From positions 40,042,539 to 40,106,538 of the forward strand of contig OZ020489.1 in assembly GCA_963971405.1 (NCBI GenBank): 64,000 nucleotides of DNA, given 5' to 3'. Under the pieces are notes generated by a model. It made no database searches. It saw only the letters and a program-made list of their open reading frames with translations, and had not been told where the DNA came from. Below, piece by piece: positions 43,787 to 53,634 of the stretch. Made by a program: the position numbers and the translations under genes. Position 1 is the first letter of the stretch; each line of letters starts with the position of its first letter. This DNA comes from Psococerastis gibbosa. Its lineage: Eukaryota; Arthropoda; Insecta; Psocodea; Psocidae.

Positions 43787-44600
43787 AATAAAATAAAAAA
43801 TATAAACCAACCTATTTGCATCTGACCCTATCCTATGTATCTCTGACACACCATAATGAAAATACATCCAATCATAACAAGTGTCAGCAAGAAGTAAGGG
43901 CAACGTTAAATTGATTAAGTTTAATTAAATAAAAATATAAACCAACCTATTTGCATCTGACCCTATCCTATGTACCTCTGGCACACCTTAATGAAAATAC
44001 ATCCAATCCTTGCAAGTGTCAGCAAGAAGTAAGGGCAAAGTTAAATTAATTAAATTAAATAAAAAATATAAACCAGCCTAGCATCTGACCCTATCCTATG
44101 TATCTCTGACACGTGACAGACCATAATGAAAATGCATCCAATCATAACAAGTGTCAGCAAGAAGTAAGGGCAACGCTAAATTAATTAAATTTAATGAAAT
44201 AAAAAATATGAACCAACCTAGCATCTTACCCTATCCTATGTAACTCTGGCACACCTTAATGAAAATACATCCAATCATAACAAGTGTCAGCAAGAAGCAA
44301 GGGCAACGTTAAATTAATTAAATTTAATTAAATAAAAAATATGAACCAACCTAGCATCTTACCCTATCCTATGTATCTCTGACACACCTTAATGAAAATA
44401 CATCCAATCATAACAAGTGTCAGCAAGAAGGAAGGGCAAAGTTAAATTAATTAAATTAAATGCAATTAAATAAAAAATATAAACCAACCTATTTGCATCT
44501 GACCCCATCCTATGTAACTCTGACACACCTTAATGAAAATACATCCAATCATTGCAAGTGTCAGCAAGAAGTAAGGGCAAAGTTTACCAAAGTTTTACCT
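43787..44600 (+). repeat. Tandem array, six units of ~137 bp
   Basis: Units start near 43787, 43925, 44060, 44200, 44331 and 44468. Each contains tataaaccaacctatttgca (or a variant), accctatcctatgtatctct, aatacatccaatcataacaa and gtgtcagcaagaagtaaggg. There is no sequence similarity to the satellite at 1295, but the unit length is the same. Confidence 0.9.
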
Positions 44601-45375
44601 AGTGATGTATTTCTGAATAGGCGGACTATGCACACGTCTAGGGGACTATTTTTGGGCCAAAAACAATAAAAATTTAATAAATAATGTTGAGTTATTAAAA
44701 CGTAACGGCAGTGCTAACGCTAGCTGAAAGTTCATCTGAATGCCGTTATTGTCAGCATTGTCTTGTGTAGTTCAATCATGTTAAGTCTTAAAGTATCTTC
44801 CCGCCATTAGCGATTTAAAATTAGTTGGTATAAACTGGGAAAAAGGATTGTTGTCACGTTGGCATGACTTTACTTTTTCTTTGTGCTGACTCGGAATAAG
44901 CATTAAAATGAATGAACTTTAATTAATTGTTCTTTCACTAAGTTATAATTAAAATGCCTTCTCCTACGATTAAGATAAATACATACAAAAACATGTCACA
45001 GATAGAAGTAAATTATAGAGCGTGATTTTCGCAGTACTTGTTAAACACAAAAATTAGAAATATCCATAAGGGGTTGGACTGCAAACTTCATTGCCTAGAG
45101 GCGGCAGATACTTAATACGTCCCTGGTTTTACCCCCAGTACTGTTAAAAAAAAAGCTAAAAAAGACAATCGATTACATCACTTATTCTAATAGGGTAGCA
45201 TTACAAAATTGGCACTCAATAGAATTTCCCTTACCTTTTTCGCGCAAGTAAAAAAAAAAAAAAAAAAAACAGTATGGTACACACAAAGTACACCCAAATA
45301 CAATATTCAATAAGAGTATACTCCACTAAAGCCTTGCTTTATACCTATTACCTACCACCGTTTTAAACCGCTCTA

Positions 45376-45511
45376 CAGCCATGGGGTGGCCAAAATGCAA
45401 AATTAGGCTAGCGGGTTCATCTTAGCAAATTTAATTCTGGCTGCACAGCGGAACAATATTCTTACGTTTGCAACTAATGAAGAAAAGCAATACTTTTGGC
45501 CACCCCTGGCT
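45376..45511. mobile_element. MITE with cagccatggggtggcc ends
   Basis: cagccatggggtggccaaaa at the left is mirrored by ttttggccacccctggct at the right, 136 bp in all. It is hAT-like by its cag start, but no clear target duplication is visible. Confidence 0.55.
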
Positions 45512-45555
45512 TCTAAAGATACATGGTATCAAGTAAGGTTTTAATGCGCTATAGA

Positions 45556-45795
45556 CGCTATAATACTCTAGACGTTGCATTCTATATTTCCAGATGCATT
45601 GCATGAGAAAGTTGGGGCACCAACATTATGTTGCGGATGACGTCACAGCCCAGATTTATTTGTTCACCAGTAACCTAGCAACAGAAACTTTGTTGCTGGG
45701 TAACCTGGTCACTTGAGTGCTTTTGCCAGTGCGTGACTTCATTTTATGTTAGGCCCTCGGAAATGTTAACATGGCGTATCTAGAGTATTATATGG
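45556..45795. repeat. Inverted-ended segment with CRE-like site
   Basis: tataatactctaga and tctagagtattata face each other across 240 bp. Inside are atgacgtcac (45638), identical to a consensus CRE, and a strong hairpin ccagtaacctagcaaca..tgttgctgggtaacctgg (45668-45711). It may be a MITE; whether the CRE is used is unknown. Confidence 0.45.
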
Positions 45796-46171
45796 TCGAA
45801 GATTGAAAAAAAATATATATAGACACAACGAGACTAGGGCCTATGACCCTCTCTTACACCTAACTGTACATATGAGTAGAGTATTGTATGGAGTTTATAG
45901 GAGAAAAATGGTAGGCTACTTGAAGTGAAAATCGGACATACCATGTTTTGCTGTAAAACATCTAGGCTCAGCACTTTTGTGAAATTCTCAAATTAAACCA
46001 GGCGGGTAATGTGGGCGTCCGCAGCGCATGAAATGAAGCAGCAAAAAGTTGTGATTGAGATTAAGCTTGAAGGTTCTCGTCGAAAGCTAACTACAGTCAT
46101 ATAAAAGCTATTTAGAATGCGATTCATGTTTTCTATTACATTATTTACGAGGGGTCATTTTTCCCCTATCG

Positions 46172-46312
46172 TAGCTATTCAATGAATGTATCCGAGTAAC
46201 CTCTTCAGTCGCCTCTGTAGGTAATACCTGTGTTGAGTTACGACAGGCTACCGATCGCATGAAGACTCGCACAAGCACGAACAAGCTATCACCATACCAT
46301 CGAAGTAGGTAG
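46172..46312 (-). mobile_element. SINE-B copy, diverged
   Basis: Minus-strand copy with ttcaatgaatgtatccgagt, gtgttgagttacgac and taccatcgaag. Confidence 0.72.
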
Positions 46313-46589
46313 GGCATTGTGTGTTTCCCCACGCTTGAGGATGCCCTGATTGTGCAAAAAATCAAAAAATGTGTATAAATTCAAAAAAAAAAAAAAAAAA
46401 TATTATTACACCTCTGCCCCAACAAGAAATATTATTAATTCTAACATAGGCCTACCTATTTATGTAATTGTCCCAAGATTGGAATGGACGCTGAAGATGA
46501 ATATGTAAACAACCTGTAACAAATTGGCGGAAATTAATAAAATATATTGCCTACAATGACATGTTTCATTTTTTAATGCTTCATTATTA

Positions 46590-47237
46590 AATAAATAAGT
46601 GAACCCGTAGCATCGTTGGAAAGGTTCCGCAGAAAGCATTTTTTTTTAGTAATTTTTTAATGAAAATTGAGTAATTTTTAATTTTTTGCCCCCAGAACTA
46701 AACAATAATTATGAGAATAGAAATAAATACAAATTTAGCCGATTTTGTTTTAGTTTTTGCCCCCCAAAATTGAGTTGGTTTAAAATGATGATCCCAACGC
46801 GCCTTTTTGGCTTTGTGGCACCGGTTCAGTAAAATTTGTTGTTTTGTTTTTGGAGAAATACACGCATTATTATTATTATAAAATATAGAAAAATAATCCA
46901 GAGGTATGATTTTTGTGAACGTACACGCCAAATTTTATTAAAAAAAAAAAAATCGCCGAGTAGTTCGTCCACAAATCCACGGACAGACAGACATTTTGTA
47001 AAAAACACTATTTTTGGTTTTGGGAGCTCAAAACGTGTAGCAGTTTTTTTTAATATTTGGAGGGTAAAATAAATTGAGTTAGCCCCAAATAAAAGGGCAG
47101 ACAGACCGGAATTTATTTCGTAAAAATGCTTGGTTCCTGGGACCTCGAAACGTGTAAGTCCACTGAAATCTCGAAATTAAACATTTCTACCATACCAAAG
47201 CTTTCTTTATAATTCGTATAGATAGGAAAGCAATAAA
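46590..47237. mobile_element. Non-autonomous element H, old partial copy
   Basis: Shares agaggtatgatttttgtgaa, cagacagacattttgtaaaa and the terminal tagataggaaagcaataaaa with the copies at 20978 and 56879, but is diverged and lacks the 5' end. Confidence 0.6.
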
Positions 47238-47590
47238 ATCAAGCATTACAAAATTGAACGAATGCATGAATGAATCATGTCTTGAAACATAAAATGAATT
47301 TCATCATGACAAGATAGCCACAAGTGCACCGAATTTGGCAGTTCCTCTAACGCTAAATAGTGCGAAGCAGGTCATTAACAGAGCATTAACCAGAAGATAC
47401 AAGAACGCTCTATCAATCAGCGCAGCAGGGCAGCCATAAGAAACTTTGTTAAAAAATCCTGTGCCACATGACCTATCAAGAGCTGATTTTGTCGAATGTT
47501 TGATAATAGTGATGAAGATTAGCTTGAAGTACCCATAATAAATATGTACCTTAACATAAGAGAAGTTGTTCCATGATAAGTCGACCCAGC

Positions 47591-48874
47591 TTATGTAAGC
47601 GTAACGACGTCTGAAAAGTCATTACGCATGTAAGAAAACTCGGGATAGTCGGTGACGCGGAAAGTTACAAATTGGCCAGCGTGTCTCGGAAAGTGGTAGG
47701 GGAAGATCGTACGAGCACGCGCTCGACGTGCGGAATTTCGTCCGCGTCGTCCTCTGCCACCTCTGTCACTAGACTCCTCTTCAGCCTGACGCCGCTCCTC
47801 GATAATAGCAGCGCGTTGTGAGCGGAATTCAATACTCAGTTTATCCACCATCTTCTGAATATAATTATCCAAGACTAGCGCCCTGTTTTCGCTTTGAATC
47901 TTGGCCCGGCATAAGGGGCAAATCTTCTTCTTCCACTGCTTCAGACAGAATTCGCAAAATGTATGAGTGCAATTTAACGTTATTGCCGTTATAAACAGTT
48001 CGGAGCACACGCCACAGTTGAGTTCAGACTCCAATATTTCTTCTACTTGGTTCACAGCAACCGCGCCTTCAGTTGAACCCGACTGCTGAGCGACTGCAGT
48101 TGCTAGCTCTTGGCATTTTTCCTCGGCTGCTTGCTTTTTCTTCATTTCTTCAGAGAGGTTACATTCGATTTCTTGCTTTGCCTGGTTCAGTACCAAAAGC
48201 TGTTCTTGTTGCTCTTTAAGTTGTTGCTCAGCTATTTCTCGCTCCATTTTTGCTCTGGCGATACTTAAGTCATATTTTTCATTCAATTCCTGCAGCTGTG
48301 CTAGCAAAATTGCTCTTTCGGCTTTTTTCTCTGGAATTAATGGTGAAACATCGTTGCTTTCAGAGTTTTTCATGACTTCTTTCAATTCCAATTCTTTATC
48401 TTTCAATGCATTTTCAAGTGCTTCTTTCTGCTCCCGTAACTTTTCCTCGCAACGTTTTTCTTCCAAGTGTAGAGCTTTTTGCAAGCGCTCAACTTCAAGC
48501 TTTAAGCCTTCTTCATTAGTGGATTTTAAGTTAATTTTGGGCATGTCTACTTTTAGTTTCCAAGCTATACATTCCTCAGGGTTACCAATTTGCAAGACAT
48601 CGCCATTTTTAAGAACGCAATCAATTCCTGGTTCCTTTTTATCATTATTAATGTATGTACCTGAGCCTGAGGAATTCATACCACAAACTGACCATGCTCC
48701 ATATTGATCCCTTTTGAGTTCGCAGTGGTTCCTTGAAACGGAAACAGACCTGCTAATAATATCTGCGTCTTTTGATCTCCCAATGGAAAATGGAGTATGG
48801 TCTAGATAGTATATTTTACCAGATTTCAAACACTCCAGTTGTGGGCAAACCGCGGATACACATTTAGACGCCAT
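47591..48874 (-). CDS. RNF8: FHA/RING E3 ubiquitin ligase, RNF8-like
   Basis: One uninterrupted reading frame. Numbered from an upstream Met at 48910 (439 residues): FHA domain at ~24-118, with SIGRSKDAD, SVSRNHCEL and GSGTYINN supplying the phosphothreonine-binding Arg, Ser/His and Asn; coiled coil at ~132-275, rich in Glu/Lys/Gln; C3HC4 RING at 299-334 (CGVC, NCTHTFCEFC, CPLC); then an Arg/Gly-rich tail at 383-400. FHA, then coiled coil, then RING is the RNF8 order (CHFR differs). RNF8 reads phosphorylated mediators at DNA breaks and ubiquitinates chromatin; that role is inferred. I start at Met13 (48874) because the 12 codons before it are hydrophobic and atypical. No introns are seen, so it may be a retrogene, but no poly-A or target duplication is evident. 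Confidence 0.88.
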   Translation of the reverse strand: MASKCVSAVCPQLECLKSGKIYYLDHTPFSIGRSKDADIISRSVSVSRNHCELKRDQYGAWSVCGMNSSGSGTYINNDKKEPGIDCVLKNGDVLQIGNPEECIAWKLKVDMPKINLKSTNEEGLKLEVERLQKALHLEEKRCEEKLREQKEALENALKDKELELKEVMKNSESNDVSPLIPEKKAERAILLAQLQELNEKYDLSIARAKMEREIAEQQLKEQQEQLLVLNQAKQEIECNLSEEMKKKQAAEEKCQELATAVAQQSGSTEGAVAVNQVEEILESELNCGVCSELFITAITLNCTHTFCEFCLKQWKKKICPLCRAKIQSENRALVLDNYIQKMVDKLSIEFRSQRAAIIEERRQAEEESSDRGGRGRRGRNSARRARARTIFPYHFPRHAGQFVTFRVTDYPEFSYMRNDFSDVVTLT

Positions 48875-49495
48875 CACAATACTCAATAAAACTAGACTAA
48901 GACTAGACAAGTCTTAGTCTTTATTGAATTTAGTTCTTTAGGACTTTACAACTTCACTTATTAGTGAGATTCTAGACTTCTAGGTTAAGGTTAGTAAGTA
49001 AACATAGAAATTACTCAAATTAGACAATAGACTGAATCCATTATCTGTTGTCTATGACTGAATCACTCAAATCGGGAAATCCTGAATAGAGCACAGACGA
49101 CAGACGGTAAGCATAGACAACAGATAACTAGACTCGTCACCGGGATAGGGATTCAGTTCGCGATAGCAGCGCCACGCCGCGCAGCGGAAATTTTTTCTCC
49201 GTCCACTTTCCTTGAACAACAGAGCTCAAGTTAAATTCTTTTGTAAATATTTAAATGTCAAATTAAATATTCATGGGAATAAAATGTATTTTAAAAATTG
49301 TAATGATTTTTTTTACAAATTCTGAAACTATCACTAAAATCTCAATTTGAAACATATTTTCAAAAAGATAGTCCAAAATCAAGGACTGAAGGACGCACTC
49401 CATCCAGCCCCCAGCCTACCAGCCATTACTGACATTGTTTTGTTTACATTTTCAACTGGGCACTATTATATTTTAGATTTGAGTTTTAGTAGAAA

Positions 49496-49600
49496 AATGC
49501 CGAAAGCTAGCAAAAGAAGAGTCCGATATTGCTCGGTTGTGGGCTGTTTCAATTCAATTAATATGCCAGTCAAAAGGGTGATAAATCCTAGGGAGAAGGA
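49496..49600 (+). CDS. Possible THAP-type zinc-finger exon
   Basis: MPKASKRRVRYCSVVGCFNS has the Met-Pro start and Cys-x4-Cys spacing typical of the N-terminus of a THAP domain, followed by NMPVKR and a possible splice donor (aagg|gtgata). A piece at 50310-50352 reading ERCKRRGAEKIISVHLAED could be the later Cys-x2-His part (with Ser for the Cys) but ends in a stop. A 33-base segment of that piece also occurs at 49174-49206, so it may be a repeat. Probably a relic. Confidence 0.3.
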
Positions 49601-49849
49601 ATAGGTAGTAGTGGGACGACCACGGATGCAATGGCTACAAGGCATCGGGGTTAGGGTCATTCGGGGTAGCTGTGGCTTGCCTAGTAGACCAAGGTCGTTC
49701 ATGGGTTTCAGTTTTGACTTGGTAAAGTCATTCATACGACTATGTACATTTTGTCCATGTTGAGCATGGCTCATTCTCTCATCGTGTCCATTATCCCTCG
49801 TATAGTAGATAGCATAAGTTGACATCAAAGACGTTTAACGGATTGCTAA

Positions 49850-50769
49850 TGGAAAAAACAATCAATTTTGGTCGTTGGTATGAGGCATTCGACATAGGAC
49901 GAATGAGTTACCTACTAATAATAATCTAGAGTAATAAACAATGTGCTACGTACGGGCTATGAAAAAGTTTTTTTAGGACATTACGGGCTCTAGACTGTAG
50001 CGCCAAAGAGTAAAAATAAACTACCGTATTAATGGGAATGTTCAGTACAGTATAAAAGTATATGAATAAAATTGAAATGTGGAAATTTAACGATTGAACT
50101 GCAATTGACTAACGCTGCCTACTGTATTACCGATACTTATCATACGTAAGCTTATTAGACTTTACACTGCCAATGGCACATTACATAATATAAGCGTTGA
50201 AATACAGTCAACTGTCATTATAATGGAATATAAAAAAAAATGGAAGAATTGGAATATGGCAACTAAAATGTTACAGACCAAAATTTGAATTTAAGCGGGA
50301 ACGCTGCAAGCGCCGCGGTGCGGAAAAAATAATCTCCGTCCACTTAGCAGAAGACGGTTCTTAGTGGAAGAAGGGCAAAATTCCATTTTATACAGCGTTG
50401 ACAGCCCCCTGACGGTAAGTACTAAGTTTTATTTTTCTCGTGGCAACAGACTGCAATAACTTTTTGTATGTTTAGCGTACGAAGAAGGTGGCAGTGGCAG
50501 GAGAGTCAAGAGTGACATGTGAAGGTCAAACTAAGGGTCAAACCGAATCCATCTAAAAAACAAACATAACAGGATAATACATATATACATTTTATCATTT
50601 TTGTTAATTGTGTTGTCTTGTCACTTAAAACTTCTGTCATTTTTCGAACATTTTACTTCTCAAAGGTAAAGGTAAGGTTTTTTTTGTATTAGATATTTTT
50701 AATGTAAATGAAGGAACTTACTACGTAAAAGGCTACTTGACAGACTAAAAATAATTCTGAGAGGCCATT
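49850..50769. other. Intergenic DNA
   Basis: Apart from the possible THAP-like piece at 50310-50352, no coding sequence or named repeat was recognised. Confidence 0.3.
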
Positions 50770-52145
50770 ATTGTGAAGGAATCCTTAGTAAAGGCTCTCT
50801 TTAAGAAAGGGGATAAGGCCGATCCCTCCAGCTATAGACCGATAAGCCTTCTGCCAACTTTATCTAAAATAATGGAGAAGGCTGTTAACTCCCGGCTGGT
50901 TTCCTTCTTAGAAGAGTACAATATTCTGGCTCCAACTCAGTTTTGTTTTCGGAGAGGGAAATCCAATTCTGATGCTATTTCTAATTTGTATCAACTTCTG
51001 AGAGATGGGCACGAGGGAAAAAACATAAACCTAGGCATATTTTGTGACTTAAGGAAAGCCTTTGATACCCTTAATCAAGATGTCCTGTTAGCTAAGCTAG
51101 AGCATTATGGCATTAGAGGCTTGCCTTTAGACTGGGTCAGATCATACCTCGTGGATCGGAAGCAAGCTGTAGATATTGGTGTTCGGTCTAACTGGAGGAA
51201 CATAAATACGGGCATTCCTCAGGGAAGTGTCTTGGGACCCACCCTATTCATCACCTATATAAATGACTACCCGAGAAATTTGGAATTGTCTAGAGATAAA
51301 CCCATTGTTGGTCTCTTCGCTGATGACAACTACATACTTCTGAAAGTGCTTGATGTTTTAGGAGCTGAGGACCTTGGGAAGGAAGTACTCCTTGTCGCAA
51401 GGAACTGGCTTTTTCTAACAAACTTGTTCTCAACCTAGGAAAGACCTCCTTTACATTGTTTGCTGGTAGAAAGCCTGTTGAAAGGAGCCCATTATTAAGA
51501 GTGGATGATGTTCCCCTGAATGAGAGCGATTCGGTTGGTTTTTTAGGGGTCGAGCTGGACAAGGACCTTAATTGGAAAAACCAAATTAACACATTATGCC
51601 ATAAGCTTGGATCCACAAACTTCCTACTTAGAAATATTTCATTTTTTATGGATAATCGTTCGCTAAGGCTTGTGTACTTTGGTCTTTTTGAAAGTCACAT
51701 CCGATATGGTATATTCTGTTGGGGTAACTCTACTGACTCCCTCCGGGTTTTTCGCTTGCAAAAGAGGGCTATTAGAACCATTGCGGGTATCAAAGACCAA
51801 AGAATATCTTGCCGGCCCTTATTTAGAGAATTTGGTATACTAACTCTACCAGCTCTATGCATCTTGGAGACATTAGTGCATTTGCGGAAAAACCCGCCCC
51901 CCAGATCAGGTGATACCCATACCTATGGGACCAGAAATAGGGACTGCTTCCTCCGGGAGAGCAGTCGACTTACGGCTACCCTTAGGTCTCCTACGGAGAT
52001 GGGGATCCGGTTGTTTGACAAACTACCCCGGGAGATTAGGACATTGGATGAGGTAAAGGTTTTGTCAGGGGCCGTCCGTCGGCTACTGTTGGAACAAGTT
52101 CCCTACTCGGTTAGGGAATTTTTGACGAACCCGATAATTCGGTAA
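50770..52145 (+). mobile_element. LINE, 5'-truncated, one frameshift
   Basis: The first frame (50773-51438) covers the reverse transcriptase core: LFKKGDKADPSSYRPISLLP, QFCFRRGKS, FCDLRKAFDTL, GIPQGSVLGPTLF and FADDN. The second frame (51456-52145) has the thumb and C-terminus: VGFLGVELDKDLNWK, FESHIRYGIFCWG, FRLQKRAIRTIAG, YGTRNRDC and FLTNPIIR before the stop. They are separated by one frameshift in a T-run near 51410-51415. The endonuclease and the start of the RT are missing. The style is Jockey/CR1-like, different from the LINE at 29513. Note FADDN where most relatives have FADDT. Confidence 0.88.
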
Positions 52146-52272
52146 TTGTGTTCTTTATTTATTTACTATTATTTTGTTTTAGACGACAGAAATTGATGAC
52201 GACGCCCTGAAGCTAGCCCTAGCTAGCTTGAAAATGGCATGAATATGACTGATATAACTGATTGTTCATTCC

Positions 52273-52604
52273 GGTAAAGGTTAAGTTTAACTAACCCTCA
52301 TAAAATCACAAAATTTGGTTCTATATCGTTGATTTAGCTTTAAAGAAACCCATTTCCGTAAGAATTAAAAGTCGGAAAAGTATTGTTTTTGAGTTACAGC
52401 CGAATTTAGTTCGAATTTTTGCATGGGCAGGTATAGGGACGAATTGCTCATAATTTTTTTTTATGGAAGGAACATTGTCAGAGGCATGTAAATAAGAAAA
52501 CCCTTGCTTAAAATATGAATTCCCTTGCAAATGGGATGTTTTCCTTCCATATTAAAATTCATTCAACTTTCGATACAGCGGGGTAGCTAAACTTAACCTT
52601 TACC
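52273..52604. mobile_element. MITE with ggtaaaggttaag ends
   Basis: ggtaaaggttaagtttaact is mirrored by tagctaaacttaacctttacc, 332 bp in all. The interior (ttggttctatatcgttgatt, attcgaactaaattcggctg on the minus strand) has an open frame of 69 codons with no known product. Confidence 0.7.
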
Positions 52605-53634
52605 TTCCTTGCCATTGTCAATTATCATTGGCAACTACCACAGGCCTGTGTTGTTTAAAAGGAATCAATCCAAATGTTTGCATACTTATGACTTCAGCGA
52701 ACACCCGTACATGACCTATGAAACTAATGCGAAGCCACGACGGTGGAGGGGTGAACATGTAATTGGTGGCATGTGGGTGGGTAACGTAGGGGTACGAACA
52801 ATATATAGGAACTCTCAAATACGTCACACACGTGCTGGTTAAATTAAATTAAAATTATGCTAGCAAATTTTTCTTTTGGTAATTTAATGTATGGCAGCTG
52901 TGGGATTGGTGCTAAAATGTCCGCCACTATGCCTGCAGATGGAGCTCTTGTTGTTGTTGTCTGTGAGTATAAGTAGCGTACAGACGCTAATTAGTCTCTC
53001 CATATATCACTACATTAATCACAGATTAATTAGATCTAAAAAACAACATACATAAACAACGCTTCTTTTCCATTGGTGCTCAATCGCATTGTTTGCTGAC
53101 ATTAGAAGCTGTGGTGTTAATTTCAAACCCGAAGCTCTCGTGGAACACATCAGTTTTATAGCGGGAGCCAACTGAATTTTGCCAAGATTAGATTAGCAAT
53201 GTCTATGATTAATAAAGCGCCAAATAGTAATTCACACTTTATTGCAATTATAATATATTTTCAGCTACCTTTAAAAAACAAATTAGGTAACAAAATGGGT
53301 AACCTAGATTAGATATGAAATCAATGACAATGACGACATTGCGATTCAGGCAACTGAAAGAAACCTTTTTTACATTCCACACTTGTCCTAAATTTTGGGG
53401 GTGCACGGATGTTATTTAAACTATTGTATTTTACCTGAGGGGTATGTCCTAATATCGTATTTTGATGAATCTGTTAAGTTGGTATAATAAGCAAACCTTT
53501 TTCCATGAAAATTAGTTGGATTTGTGATTGTGGGGCACCTACAGTTTTAGGATTTTGTATAAATTTGTCTGTGAGTTGTGGTTCTTCAGCCTTCTTTCCT
53601 TGAAAATTGGAGGTGTCTGAGCAGATACAAGGTA
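52605..53634. other. Downstream of the serine protease gene
   Basis: Presumably holds the 3' UTR of the minus-strand protease; no unambiguous polyadenylation signal was chosen. No other gene was seen. Confidence 0.3.

Noticed and set aside
43787-44600. CRISPR-like array
   Set aside because: Units are contiguous 137-bp tandem repeats without unique spacers, in a eukaryotic genome.
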